NCBI RefSeq assembly: GCF_001039355.2
Contig: NW_019775697.1
Span: 184,748 to 248,747, forward strand
DNA length: 64,000 nucleotides
Direction of reading: 5' to 3'
From: Lingula anatina
Taxonomy: Eukaryota > Brachiopoda > Lingulata > Lingulida > Lingulidae
The position numbers and the translations under genes are program-made. Below the pieces are notes generated by a model. It saw only the letters and a list, made by a program, of their open reading frames with translations. It was not told where the DNA came from and made no database searches. This document shows positions 38,701 to 51,100 of the stretch, in pieces; position 1 is the stretch's first letter, and each line of letters opens with the position of its first letter.

Positions 38701-41700
38701 TGGATATTGGACCTTCATCAGATGCCCTCGAGAAAACAGTGAGTGGAACTTTTAAGGACAATTAACAGGATATGGACACTTTGAGATAAGTTAATCTCTG
38801 TATAGTTGTACTTTTATTATTGATTTGGTTAAGTCAGTAGCTGTTAATAAATTATTAAGTGTTTAATTGTGTCATTGATTTTTGCTGAAATTTTGGGGTA
38901 TTCTGACCCTTAACAAAGTACCTATTTATTAACTGATTAATTCATTTTACTTCATAAAGAAAGTCTTTCAAGATGACAGTGGTAGATTCTTAATTGTTTC
39001 TTTTTACAACTGGTGTGATGTAATATCTGCTGATTGATTTTGTACTGTTTAATAATATAACTCCAGCCAAAAAGAAAAATACTTTGAATCAAATTCTTTC
39101 ATTTCAGTTAAAAATTCTTATAGGTATATCTTTCAGACATACTGATCTTATACTTTTCAAGTTCAACATGAATGCCCCGTCTTATAAGTAAACCATGCTG
39201 ATGTTTTACTGCACGTAAACAGGCCTCTGTGGTTTCCGGTTTGTCTACGCACCTCCTGGCATGAATGGGGCACAACACTGGCCTGTCTACATCTCACTGT
39301 GACGTCAAACACCACATCTCAACACATGGCCAATTACTATCTCTGACCCTCTGTGCTGGATATTTATAGCATGTTTACGATCAGCTTGTTTACAAACATT
39401 TACCATGAGGTCAGGCATAAAAAGTAATGCACCCAACTATCTAAAGGATGTTCTTAATGAAAAACAGTTTTAAACTTAGAATGTTTACAAGGTTCACCAT
39501 CTTCAATATATAACAACAGGGCAAAATTATTCTATACCAGGGGCACTCTAATAAGCCGTCAGACCATAAAAGCAAGCATGTGCAATAAGCACTTTATTTT
39601 AAATCCACACTGGCACAAGTAAGTTTTCATACTGTGACTCCAGAGTAAACACAAGGCTCTAAGAGTGTCTATACAGTCAATGCATAGTAGCTTATGTTAT
39701 GGTTCTGAAGTTTAAAATGAAGGAAATTTATGTGACCCAATCAGCTGTTTAGAGATATCAAAATTCAGCAACACGTGCAAAAGCTTGCTAGTGCATGCAA
39801 ACAACAGGCAAAGTAACCAGTCAACAACTATATGCGATTTGTCAGTGCACTAATATGTGGTCCTGGACTGGATGGCATAACTTTGGATATATTGGCAGCT
39901 GTTTCTCCTCCCATGCTATTCTACAATAGCCATCCTTATCATATTTTCCTGTTGATACAGCTCTTCTACCTGGATCTCTGCCAGGTGTGATAACTGCAAT
40001 GGTGGGGTGATGTGTCAGTGGCCTTGAGCAAATGTGAAACGATATGCCTAGCTGGAGAGGGTCACCCAATAACAACAATACAATCCAGGCATGTGACTTG
40101 CAAACAAACAGAGCATGAAAATCAAAGCATGGCCCTTTGTAAAGTATTTACTGAAGTATTCTGAAAACATGCTAGGCACATTTAAACATGGGATTTAAAG
40201 AGTTGGGGGAGATAGAGACTTTTGGGAGTATAGGTCCTATAACATCACAATTATTGTGTAACAAATTCACTACTATTTAATGACATAACTGTTAGTGAAT
40301 GAAATTGAAGGTAAATTTGTATGCATGCTCATAAAGATATGCCTGTGTGACCAAAATTGGAAATGACTAACTGGAAACTAATACTCAGGTTCTAGTATCA
40401 ATTAATTTTAAGTCTGGAATTAAAATGACTGGTTTTTAATACAGAAATTTTGTCATTAATGTTGCTGAAAGTTAATCTCCCTCTCTTTAAACCAGAATTC
40501 CATGTATAGCTAAGGTATATCTAATGTTTATGTATGTTTGTAGGATGTCCTTACATTGTTGTGTGCAAACACAGAATAATGCATATATCAGACAAAGGCC
40601 TAGGTTTAAAAAAAAAAACCAAAAAACCTCTGAACATTTATTATGGGACCCAGCACCTAACCTTGACGATTCTAAGGAACCATCAGAATTGAATTAAAAT
40701 AGGCGGAATTCCGCTTTTCCAGGAAAAAAGCTCATGTCTGATATATTTTCTTCATTACAGTTGACCTCTTTTCCTCATTACTTACAATATAAATTCAGTT
40801 GGCTAGGTATAAATGAGGTGTGTCAAATCCATGAATCCTGATTGGCTGTCACAATAAGCCAATCAAACATGTAAGATAATCTTCTAATCTTCTGAACAGA
40901 CATGCATTAAAGCCCCTTTAAGGACAATCAAATCAATTTCCAAACTGAAAACCCCTAGAAAATTATCCTTGGTCACTTTCAGTGTCCATCAAAAATCACA
41001 AGCTTATACATTCTAATCAATATATCCTTATCTTTGCAAAACAAATTTAAATTCTTTATCAATTATACTACTTGCCCACTATGATCAAATTATAGAGTTA
41101 CCTACTTCAAGTTAATAATGTACTAGTTGCAGCAAAGAAGTCATGTAGCATACTGGTGCCAAGTTTTCTGCCTCTTGCACACCCATTTTTATCAAAAGCT
41201 GTGCACAAATTAGAAAGGATTCCACTACAAGAGTTATAATGTATGCATTCTTGAAACTGTGCAAATGACATCAAGACATATTGATGTAAACATTCAGTGG
41301 CACCATTTAAATCAGACAGAGTTGTAGCTTTAAAAGGTCAGACTACCTCACAACTTGTCTCAATCTGCAACTGAAAATGTTTGACTATTCAAATGTATGC
41401 TGGATAAGTACAAAAGAGGTAAGGTGTAACATGCAGGGCTTGCAAAACTTCCACTAAGACAGCTTCCCTTTCAATTTGTGGAGGACACAAAAGAGAATTG
41501 GTGAACTGGTAAATAAACAGGAATGCTATACAATTGATTTATCTTACATATTATGTGTAGACCATGTCCATAGGACTAATTAATCCCCTTGTTTACCACT
41601 TAAACCATTAAAATAAGGTACATTTCAATCAGAAACCCTAATTCACGACCAACTTCCATGTACTGAGCACGCGTCCAAAATTTAGCCAAAACATACAAAC

Positions 41701-42097
41701 ATGCATGGGCATGCTTACAAAATACGAGAAAAAAAAACTGACACTCAAGCTGTGGAAGGAATTGTGAGCACTGTCAATAAATATTGCAAAAACAAAACGT
41801 GCATTAAACTTTTTAAAGGGCTTCATGCCAGGGCGTCTGACGTTCATTAGCTCTTTGCGTACCTTTCTTAGGAAGTCCTCGTCCCAGACCCATGCGGGAC
41901 TTGCGCATGTTTTTCACGGAAACTGGTGGCAAATTGCCATTTACCACGGGTGGGTCGTCTTTTCTTGGGCTAAGCTTCGTAAGCCGTTTTGCTTTGCGAA
42001 TCACTCTGTCCTCCTTTGGTACATCATTTTCCATTGAGTCTTTGCTAAAGAGCACGTTGCCATTTTCCACTTCGCCATTTTCCATTGGCTGCTCCAT
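32719..42097 (-). CDS. PDCD4: Programmed cell death protein 4 (437 aa, complete)
   Basis: Ten coding exons on the minus strand join in phase: 41863-42097, 38244-38347, 36599-36712, 35926-36147, 35166-35263, 34417-34531, 34067-34174, 33421-33531, 33090-33229, 32719-32785. The gene encodes a translation repressor that blocks the helicase eIF4A with two MA3 domains. Visible marks: [20 protein letters not shown] at the N-domain/linker (about residues 71-91), MA3-1 about 120-245, MA3-2 about 290-410 ([16 protein letters not shown]), and the C-terminus [14 protein letters not shown], which matches vertebrate PDCD4 almost exactly. The eIF4A-contact aspartates correspond to Asp219 (SLDAPDAP) and Asp384 (SIDVPSAY). 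The N-terminal domain is shorter than in vertebrates and lacks the DSG-type degron. It is slightly shorter than the human protein (469 aa). Confidence 0.97.
37457..37626. mobile_element. Intact MITE, 15-bp inverted ends, TTGAT target duplication
   Basis: CAGGCCCGTAGCCAG at 37457-37471 is the exact reverse complement of 37612-37626. The flanks are TTGAT at 37452-37456 and again at 37627-37631. The 170-bp element sits in PDCD4 intron 2 (between exons 2 and 3) and has an older relative at 2282-2460. No coding capacity. Confidence 0.9.
38340..38495 (-). repeat. Diverged tandem duplication spanning the PDCD4 exon 2 acceptor
   Basis: About 75 bp around the exon 2 3' splice site (exon starts at 38347) is repeated next to it at about 38413-38495. 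Both copies share AACATGTGACTT and a pyrimidine tract. The second copy still ends in a good acceptor, TTGTTCCAG|GCAGTGCTGGGG at 38424/38423, imitating the real TTGCAG|GTGGTGCTGGGG. Using the copy would add 76 nt and shift the frame. Confidence 0.7.
38348..41862 (-). other. PDCD4 intron 1 (3.5 kb)
   Basis: The intron is bounded by AAAG|GTACGC and TTGCAG|GTGG. It contains a poly(C)-free but motif-dense segment at about 39200-39410 (see the regulatory entry). A 78-codon ORF at 39842-40078 has no splice support and is not called. Confidence 0.75.
39213..39400 (-). promoter_or_regulatory. Candidate enhancer in PDCD4 intron 1
   Basis: Within 190 bp there are three forkhead-type sites (GTAAACA at 39215-39221, TGTTTAC at 39372-39378 and 39387-39393), an abutting RUNX-ETS composite (TGTGGTTTCCGG at 39228-39239) and a full CRE (TGACGTCA at 39300-39307). 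Motif clustering suggests a regulatory element; function is inferred. Confidence 0.35.
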
Positions 42098-42400
42098 GAC
42101 TGCTTGTTACTGGAATATCAACTCTGTAAACAAAGCTCAGCGAACGTACTTTCCACGCAAAATCCGCCCAAAGCAAAAATTGACCCTTAAAGACTAGTCC
42201 ACGAGGACTGTCAACTAGCTGCCTTGACTTACACCTTGGATTAATAACAAAACACCTGTAACAACCTGCGCTTTTGCACAACAGATATGGCCGACCTCGA
42301 GTTGTTTTGATTCAATGTGTCACGTGACTACGACGAGTTTCGATTGGACAAATTTAGCAAGTGCGCCATCTGGAATAATGCGTTGTAAACATCCCCTTGC
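42098..42400 (-). promoter_or_regulatory. PDCD4 promoter region
   Basis: Upstream of the PDCD4 ATG (42097) lie the 10-bp palindrome GTCACGTGAC at 42319-42328 (E-box/CLEAR-type, bound by TFEB/USF-class factors) and a CCAAT box on the gene strand (complement of ATTGG at about 42344-42348). The local base composition is GC-richer than the flanks. The transcription start is not determined. Confidence 0.5.
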
Positions 42401-44002
42401 CACGTTTACATGCTTTGATGACTCAAAAAATTCCCTAAATAAATGATAATCATCGAAGATCTTACAACCCACCGAATTGTGTTTCGAGAATGAGAATTTG
42501 GGCCGAAATTTTTATTTTGTGAATTATAAATACAAACTAAACTAAAATGTTATTAGTTTTTCATTTTGAACATACTTGATCTTTCATGTAAACGAACGGC
42601 TTAAATAAATACTTGTAGAAAAAGGCTTTCATGTTTTGTCATAATATTAGCATAATCAAGATAGTTTTCAATTATTGAAGGGCGTAATTGTGACTAAAAC
42701 TTGGTATAAAATACTTTTAATTCAATTCCAATACAACTGACATTCTAACTTAAATAAAAAAAAAATAAAGTGTTACCAAAGAAAAATATAAAAATAGAAA
42801 TAAATGGTTTTTGTGAACAGCTTTCGTTGCCAAGTTCCACAACTACATATTTTTTAAATGTGAAAATAATTTCAACGGATCTTAGTTTTGATAAGATTTT
42901 TAAAATTCAAACCCCATGTTCATTCAGGTTATTTCAGAACCCCTTGAATTATTTCATTTCTTTAAATTGGTAAGAGTACCTTAGAAACATCCAATAACCA
43001 TAAAGTCAGCTCTTTTTTTGGTTTGTCCAGAATCAAAAAGGTTTATTCAAATGATTTTTTATATACCATCAGGTTAATATTTAGCTGACCATACTGCATC
43101 TTTAAATTTGGAAGCTTACAATACCAACACAGAAGTGTTAATTAGTGTTCCAAATATGTAGGATTTAAGAGAAAGAGAGAGAAAATAAAAAGAAGCTGAT
43201 AAGATGAATATTTATTTGAATATAATATCATATAGAAAGACTATAGGAGTATCTTTCTTATTTACATGTAGCTATCTATAAGACCACGTTTATATATACA
43301 GAAGCTTGTCTCCCTATCTACATCATTAGACAAGTAACATAACTATTACACATTCAGTTTACTTGGCATGAGAAACAGAAAATTGATAGTACACGATCCG
43401 AGTTTTCATTCATTCTTCACAAACACAACCCCAGTCAAAATCATACAAATCAGCATAGCATTCCAATTCAATATCTGCCCCAAAACTCAAACAGAAGCAC
43501 CACAAAGTAATATTCTGTAATATTAATGGGGGTTGGTACCTGTGGCAGGTTAATGGGAAACGGTAACATAGAGCAATTGTCTAAAAGATGACATGATGTA
43601 GAGAAAATGACAGTGACAATAGAAGCTTCACAGAGCAAAATGACTTAAAACAGTGAAGACTGCATAGACAAATTTTCATTTCTACTTGAATTTGCACCCT
43701 TGTGTATCATACCCAGGGTAACTTGATTTATCACTCTGAAATCCTCACTGAATAGAGATAGTGTATGGCAGAGTCTACTCCACATGTCAGAATAACTTCA
43801 TACAGCAATTTTCACATAGGAAAATGTACTCTCAAGTTATTTCAGTTTATGTCAACTTCATAACTAAAAGCATTTAAAAATGTTTTTTGCAGCTATGTTT
43901 CATATCATATGTATATATAATCTATTATGAACATATAAATTCTTTTGTTGCAGATAAACCATAAACATGAACACTTAACAAAAATCAATTCACATTAATG
44001 AA
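42401..44002. other. Intergenic region and 3' UTR of the kinesin gene
   Basis: No gene seen. On the minus strand AATAAA (complement of TTTATT at 43211-43216) is a plausible polyadenylation signal for the kinesin gene, giving a 3' UTR of about 800 bases; another lies at about 43041-43046. Confidence 0.5.
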
Positions 44003-45685
44003 TTAATTCCTTCTCGATCTCAGTCTTCTCTTAACAATGTCATGGGAACTGTCTTTCTTACATGATGTGTCTTCTGTGGAAGTAATTATCTGAAAAATAC
44101 CCAAACAGATATGACATATAATGCAGATACATTGTATAACATCTGAAATAAAAAAATTCAGAAGGTTATCTAAAATTACCACTTAACAGCAAGTTTTTCT
44201 CAATCAACCCAATATTACCTTAATCATTTAGTTAATCTACTGAACCTATCCAGATAATAAATGCCAGAGACAGCCGAGGCAAATAACCCACCATGTTAGG
44301 AGCACAATCAAATGGAGCCGATATGTCAGTCTTGAACAGTTTCCTTTTCTTCTTCTCTGTCGTAGGTGGTGGTGGAGGGGAGGAAGTCGATGACGGAGAC
44401 TTCACTGGTGAGGTCATGCTGTCCCAGATTTTTTTTGCTGTGGAGGTAGAGGTGAAGTCACATGATTTTGAGGTCTCTGAAATTTGTGTGCGCAGCAAGG
44501 AGTAAAGAGCAAGCTGGGTGTTATTTGGTTTCATTGCTCATCAACAAGCGTTAATGGATAACTTCACAAACAGGTTCCTCAGCTACCAGGATGCCCAGTG
44601 CTACATCAAATATTTCTCTCATATTATTTTAACAGCCAAGAAATATCTTTTATTCTTTAAAAATGCCCAAAAGAATACAGGCAATCTGATAAATAAGGAG
44701 CCGTTTGTTTCCAGTAAACAAGCATTACTTATTTTGCAAAAATCTGTTAGAGTAAACAAGAAATAAATGCATATTAAAAAAATCACACTTGAAGTTAATT
44801 CACTCTTGCAATATTGTAGGATTTTATTTCTACGGAAACTTCAAGTCGAACCACTCAACTTTAATGTTTGTTATTTTCTTTTTTCTATGTGAATAAAAAT
44901 GTGTATTGGAGTATTAAGTTAAGTTTCATGTCACCAAAAAAAAAAAAAAAAGTGTTATGCCAGTGGTTGGAACAGCTGACAGCTAAAAATGGGAGTTGCC
45001 CCTTATCAACAAAGTGACTGCATCTTACTTCATGAAGAAAAATGTTCCGAGCAAGGACAATGTTATATCAGTTTTTTTTTTGGCTTTTAAGTTGTGCACA
45101 TATACATGCCTACAGCAGTCATTATTAGTATAAAAACAAAATTAAAAAAATTCTGATAATACCTGACTTTCCTATGGGAGAGTTGGTAAGAATATTGCCC
45201 AGTTTTGACAGGCCATGTCTCTTACTGGCTCTGTCTTCTGACCTCTGGAACTGGTCCTGCTCCTGGAGTGAAACAAAAATGCTACACTTCAAAGAATGGA
45301 TATAATTTCTTATTGGTATTTTAAAATAGATAAAGAGAACATTGGAGGAAATCACCCATTTCATGTGAAGCTGTTATATCAACAGTATCTAAATGTTAGC
45401 ATTGTTCAAGGTAAACAATTACTATTAAAGAACAAAATTAAACATGGTTTCATGCAAAAACTGAGACTCTGTTTATACGAGCTGAGCATATATTTCACCT
45501 TGTCTGTGCTATATGACTGATTCTCTTGATTTTCTTCCTCTTTGATCTTCTCCACTTTTGACCTGGTCCTACTTCCTCTGGTGGCCCTCCTTGTCTTTGG
45601 GGGAGTTGTCTGAAAGAATTAGCCGGTTCTTTGTTAGAAAACTGAGATAACCATCTACAAAGCCTTGTAAATAATTATTTGGTCT

Positions 45686-45763
<78 letters not shown>

Positions 45764-46020
45764 TAATAAAATATCTGAAAATTTATATTACTTACAGTAA
45801 TTACAGGCAAACACCAAAATCAATTTTGCCATGACTAGCATACCTCAGCAGTCTCTACACTCTTCCTCTTTTTGCCACGTGTCGCGCGTGTGGTCCGCCT
45901 CGTCTTCGCCACCTCAGGTGTTGCATCTATCTCCAGGTGTGTCGATGTGAAGGAGTCCTCCACCAACACGTCGTCCTCGCTGACAGACACAGACACAGAC
46001 CTGGTCCTAACAACCTGCTC
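44003..46020 (-). CDS. KIF20B: KIF20B exons 30-34: basic C-terminal tail
   Basis: Exons: 45844-46020, 45499-45609, 45163-45262, 44292-44476, 44003-44089. Exons 30 and 31 each carry a KTRRxTRxxRGxxR-like basic motif ([16 protein letters not shown] and [16 protein letters not shown]), apparently an internal duplication. Exons 32-34 hold the conserved KIF20B end module: [43 protein letters not shown] and [15 protein letters not shown] sites suggest mitotic kinase control. Confidence 0.92.
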
Positions 46021-48103
46021 CTAGGAAGAACAGCAAAACACTTAGATGTCATATCAACTGACTCAACACACAAAGAAAAAATCTGGTGCTATCTTTTGTT
46101 ATTTGGCTTCCTCACTCCATAGCAGGGGTTAATGGAGAACTTCATATGGCACATTACTGATCAACCTACCAAATACTGTTTCAATCTTATTGTTTAAACA
46201 AAATCCCCTCCTCCGTACACAACTTTGCAGTCTGACATCTCATTTTCCCTTGGATATTGCAACTTGGTATATCTATTATTCTTCTTCTTTTCTTTTCCCC
46301 CTTTACTTATTGTAGGGGGTATATATTCAAGGTGGCATAATAAGCACACAGTTATCCAAATAGAACAGATAACTTGACACATCAAAAGGAAATTAGCACA
46401 TGGCTGCCAGATGGTACAGGCGTAATTTGGCAATAGCAAAGGTCTACAAGCAGGTGAAAAATCTAAACAGGTATACAATGACAAAATAATAATAATAATA
46501 ATAAAATTAAATATGCGCATGCTCATGGAAGGCTCTACGGTGAAATTATTAGAAACAAAATGCAACTCGAGCATAAGACAAAACCAACAGGAGTTAAAAA
46601 AACAAGATATTACAAAAGAAGCCACTTTAAGCTAAATACAGTGAATATACAGTTATCAAAATAATGATTTCAAAACTATCTTAGGATAGCCTTGAAAAAT
46701 CTGATAGAATATTTTTTGAAAATCAAACAAAATGGCTCTTTTAGTCACTCTCATTAACATGCTATAAAATTTTGAAGATTTATCCAAAAAAATTATTTCT
46801 AAAGAGCTAACATTATTAAGACTCCAATGAGATATTATTGATAATGGTGAATTAATTTCTGGATGATCTACTGGTGATGCAATCAGAGAATGCTTTTCTG
46901 GATTATTTTGTGCTTTAACAAAATTGCAATAAAAAGGGTGGAAGAAGAGTATGTTGTGCACATCTAATAAGCAAGCAAATAAATGAAATAAGAACACAAC
47001 ATCAATTTACCTCAAGAATTTTGATGTGGTTTTGTAATTGTTTGTTTGCTTCAAGAAGATCCCCAACAATTTCATCTTTAGACAGATAGACCTTATCGAG
47101 GGTCTTACTGACGTCACTACTCCTTTCCCTCTCCCTCTCCAACTACAACAAGACAGTTGAAGCAGACCTTTTAACACTCAAATCATGCAACAGGGGGTGT
47201 GGTTAGTGATATAAAATAGTAATAATAATAATATAATAATATAATAAAAAGAAAGGCAAACACATAACTGCAAAGACAAAATCGAAGTAAAGATAAAAAG
47301 AAGGTTGGGAATATAATTAACATGGATTTTTGGGGGCTAAAGCAAATTCATAATGATTTTCATGCTCTTTGCATACAAAACCTTATTTGTGAATCAACTG
47401 TCACATTTCAGGCAACAGATGTTTAATACAGAAAGAAGATATTTTAACAATGTCTACCAACATAACCAGGCAGTCACATACTTTATATAAGCAATGCTTT
47501 AAGAGATTCAAAAAAGTGATATTTTTAGAGCAGATACTATTTATCTAGATACTGAAATGTTTGCAAACAGTGTGTGCACTTTTTTCAGTCCTACTATGGA
47601 GAACTCTGATACTGAACTACAGTATCATCTACACAGTCTGTGTGATGGGAGGCATTTATGCACAGGTTGAAGTCTATACTATGGGAGAAATAACATGGGC
47701 ATGTGCACCTGGAGACCATAAAAACCCTATTAGCACACCCTCCCTCCATCTTCAGCCTGTATCCCACTCACCTCCTCCTGCAGGTTTTTCACCTCCCTGG
47801 CTGTGCGGTGATGGTGGTGGTGGTGGTCCTGTTCTGCTCTAGACTTCTCTCCTCTCTTGGACCTGCGGTTATTGGAGCCAGCACCCAGTGCTGCAGACAC
47901 CCCCTGCTGGTTCAGCTGGTCTAACAGCTTGGATATTGTCAAATCCTTGTCTTTTACTTGGTTTTCTAAATCTCTCACTGTTGAGTACTTGACCTACAAT
48001 TTGTCCAGAATGTCAAACATGACTAAACAAAACTCCAACATAAATTTTTAATAAATCAAAATGTTTAGTTCTCACTTTTCAGACAAACAATCTTTGCTCT
48101 GAC

Positions 48104-48152
<49 letters not shown>

Positions 48153-51100
48153 CTGATAAGATTTATATATCGATAAGGATATTGCTAATCACTTCATGAA
48201 CAATTGCAAAATACCTCTCCTTCATTGCCACCATTTTCCTTGAGGCTCTTAATTTCTGCATCTTTGTCCTTAATCATCTGCCCTAGCTGTTTGGCAAGCT
48301 GGTCACGCTTTTCTCTGAACTCCTGTATGATAAGATAGATTGGAGCACAATGTGAACCGGTTTTGAAACCACACTCTAATGTCAAGCAATCGCCATAAAC
48401 TAGTTCAACTGTTATGTTTAAATTGCTCCGAGCACCAGGTTGTGGAACTAGACAGAAGGGACACACAACTACCTGTGTTACTTCTAACTGTGATTCACAC
48501 ATAAATTTTGCCTACTAAAAAGACAAAAATTCACATATCAAAATATCTCTGACCAACTGACTTATTAAATACAAGTCATACCTTGAGTTCAGCCTGCTTC
48601 TTCTCTTCTGCAGAAGCCAGTTCCTTGTGCAGTTTATCAAGTTCCCTTTGCATTTCGCTGATGGCATCCTCCTTAATCTAAAATTATATAAATAAATAAA
48701 CACTGTTTATACTACATTAATTCTCAAATGCTACAACATGCATATCCCATTTTCAATTCCGATGTATACACTTTGTTTAGAATTATATACCATTTCCATC
48801 CTTTTTTTTCCTCTCACTGACCTTGACCTGCATACTGAGTTGCCGGACCTCCTTGCTGGCATCATTCGCCTTCTGCTTCGTCTTCTCCAGGTTCTCCTGA
48901 ACGGACTGCTTGGCCTCTGAGGTGGCTTTGTCCACTGCTTGCTGAACAACTTTCTCCTGGTCAAACTTCAGGGTCTCCAACTGCTGACGGGTGTCTGGAA
49001 TATCAAACAGATCTGTGTTCACAAATTCATTGTAAACTTAACTGCACCAGTTAAACGGAGTGTGATTCAAAAACCACATATTTTGTAAAATGACAAAATT
49101 GATTTCTAATATCAACAATTCCCCACTCACTTTAACCAGGAGGAAATGTTTGGGTTTTTTTTAAATAAATTACTTTGAAACAATAACCTGATATCATACA
49201 GTCATAACGATACGCTTATTTATGAGTATTTATTATATAACAATGTATCACTTACCTGAAAGCAGTTTCTCCATTTCTCTCAGCTCCTGCTCGTTCTCCT
49301 TGAGTACTCTGTCCATCCTGGTCTTCTCAGTCTCCATCTTGGTCAGCTTGCTGGCATGGCCTTCCACCTGCTTCATCAGGCCCGTCTTGATCTCGTCCAG
49401 TGTCTTCTTCTCTGTCTCCAGGTCCCGGTACAGCTGCTGCCAGTTGTCAGACTCCTTGCTGGAGGTACGTTTACTGGACTGCAGCTCAGAGTGCCTTTCC
49501 CTGAGCTCTTCTAGTTCTGAGACAAAAAATTAAAGAGGGAGATTTATTTAAATTTGATCAACTTGACATAATATTATACCCTGCACCTCTTGTATTGAAC
49601 CTAAATAGACAGCCACAGCAAAACCTTGACAGCTTATTGCTAATAAACTAACCAAAAAAGAAGAAATATATATTTCACATCAATATTTGAACTCATATTT
49701 TAAAATTTAAGACGTATTTCTGTACCTCACTTCTAAATTTTTATGAAAGGTAAGAATGATCATTCAAAGCTGCAAAATAATACCTAGCACAAGCACACAT
49801 GACTCACCTTGAGAGAGGTCCCCTATCTGTTTTTCCCTACTGTTCAGCACCTTGTCTTGTTGCTCCATTACGCTCTCCTGTTCTGCAAGGGCCTCCTTCA
49901 GAGTCTCTATAAGCATTTCATTTGATTTGGCATCTGAAAAGACAACAAGAAATCATTGAAAAAAGTTATCCTAAAGAATTATGACAGATACTGAAATTGG
50001 CCTGTAAAAATTTAGATAAAAATGCACAGCTGGTGTTTTTATCTTCCACTGTAGGTGCACCTCTAATAAATACACACAAAAAGGAAATATGTTTTGCAAA
50101 ATAATAGAAGTTGTTTATATATCCAACGGGTAATGTTCTCACCTTTAAGAGCCAATTCAAAGCTGTTCCGCTCAGTCTCAATCTTGGTCCAGAGCTCGGA
50201 GATAGTTTTGTTCTTGTTCTCAATTTTCTGGTCTCTGTTTCTCAGCTCTTGCTGCAACTCTTCAACTTCCTTGCCCTTGGCAGACAGGGCTTTCGCGTGT
50301 TCCTTCAGGATTTTCTGCTGGCTGGCTGACTCCTTCTGTAAGAAAGTTCAAACACTTTTAAAAGGCACATTCCATACAGCATTTCAGTACACTAACAAAC
50401 AGTCAACTGGGTAATTATTTTCATTTTTTAAAATATCTTATCCAATTTGCTACTTGACAAACCAATTTGTGCCATGGTCACCCCGTGTTCAAGTTATTAC
50501 AATGGAAAACAACTTATTAAAAAAATTAACTCAAAGAGTGCAGTATTCTGCTTTATGCTTTGATTATTTGGTTATAAAGCCGAAAGAAATTGGTAATATG
50601 GAAAAGCTAACCATTCTACAATAGTTCACAAGCATAGTAAGAGTACTTTGAGAAAGTTTCCACTAATGCCACCACCAAGGATCACACTGTGAGTGAGACA
50701 GAAAAGAAAGTTTACATAAGTGAAAGCAGCAGAAAGAATTATATGTGTGCCGCACACCTCTAGCCTAGCACAAGCAGCTGAATTCTCCTGTTGTTTCCTC
50801 TCGTACTCCAGCAGGCTCTGGTTGGCGCTAAGGAGCTGGTCCTCCAGCAGGTTGTACTTGCAATTCTGCTCTTCCATAGAGCGTGATGCCTCCTGGAGCT
50901 GACTCCGCAGGGTAGCCTCTCTCTCCTGGCACTGCAGCACACACACAAAACAGCAGCAGCAGCAGTATTAATACAGGTGGCTAGGTGCACTGCAGTACAA
51001 ACTCTACATATGCTACTAAATCACTCACTTGATTTCTTTTCTTGTGTTATTAAGATCTTACTTTGCTTTCAAAACTCTGTCTCTCTCTCTCTCTATCACA

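Noticed and set aside
39842-40078. 78-codon minus-strand ORF in PDCD4 intron 1 with protein-like second half
   Set aside because: No consensus splice sites in phase with PDCD4, no homology I recognise; kept only as a note.
40705-40725. Short palindrome GCGGAATTCCGC in PDCD4 intron 1
   Set aside because: Twelve bases is within chance expectation for this length of DNA and nothing else marks the site.
46194-46997. 143- and 113-codon minus-strand ORFs in kinesin intron 29
   Set aside because: No splice support, composition like the intron; may be transposon debris but unrecognisable.
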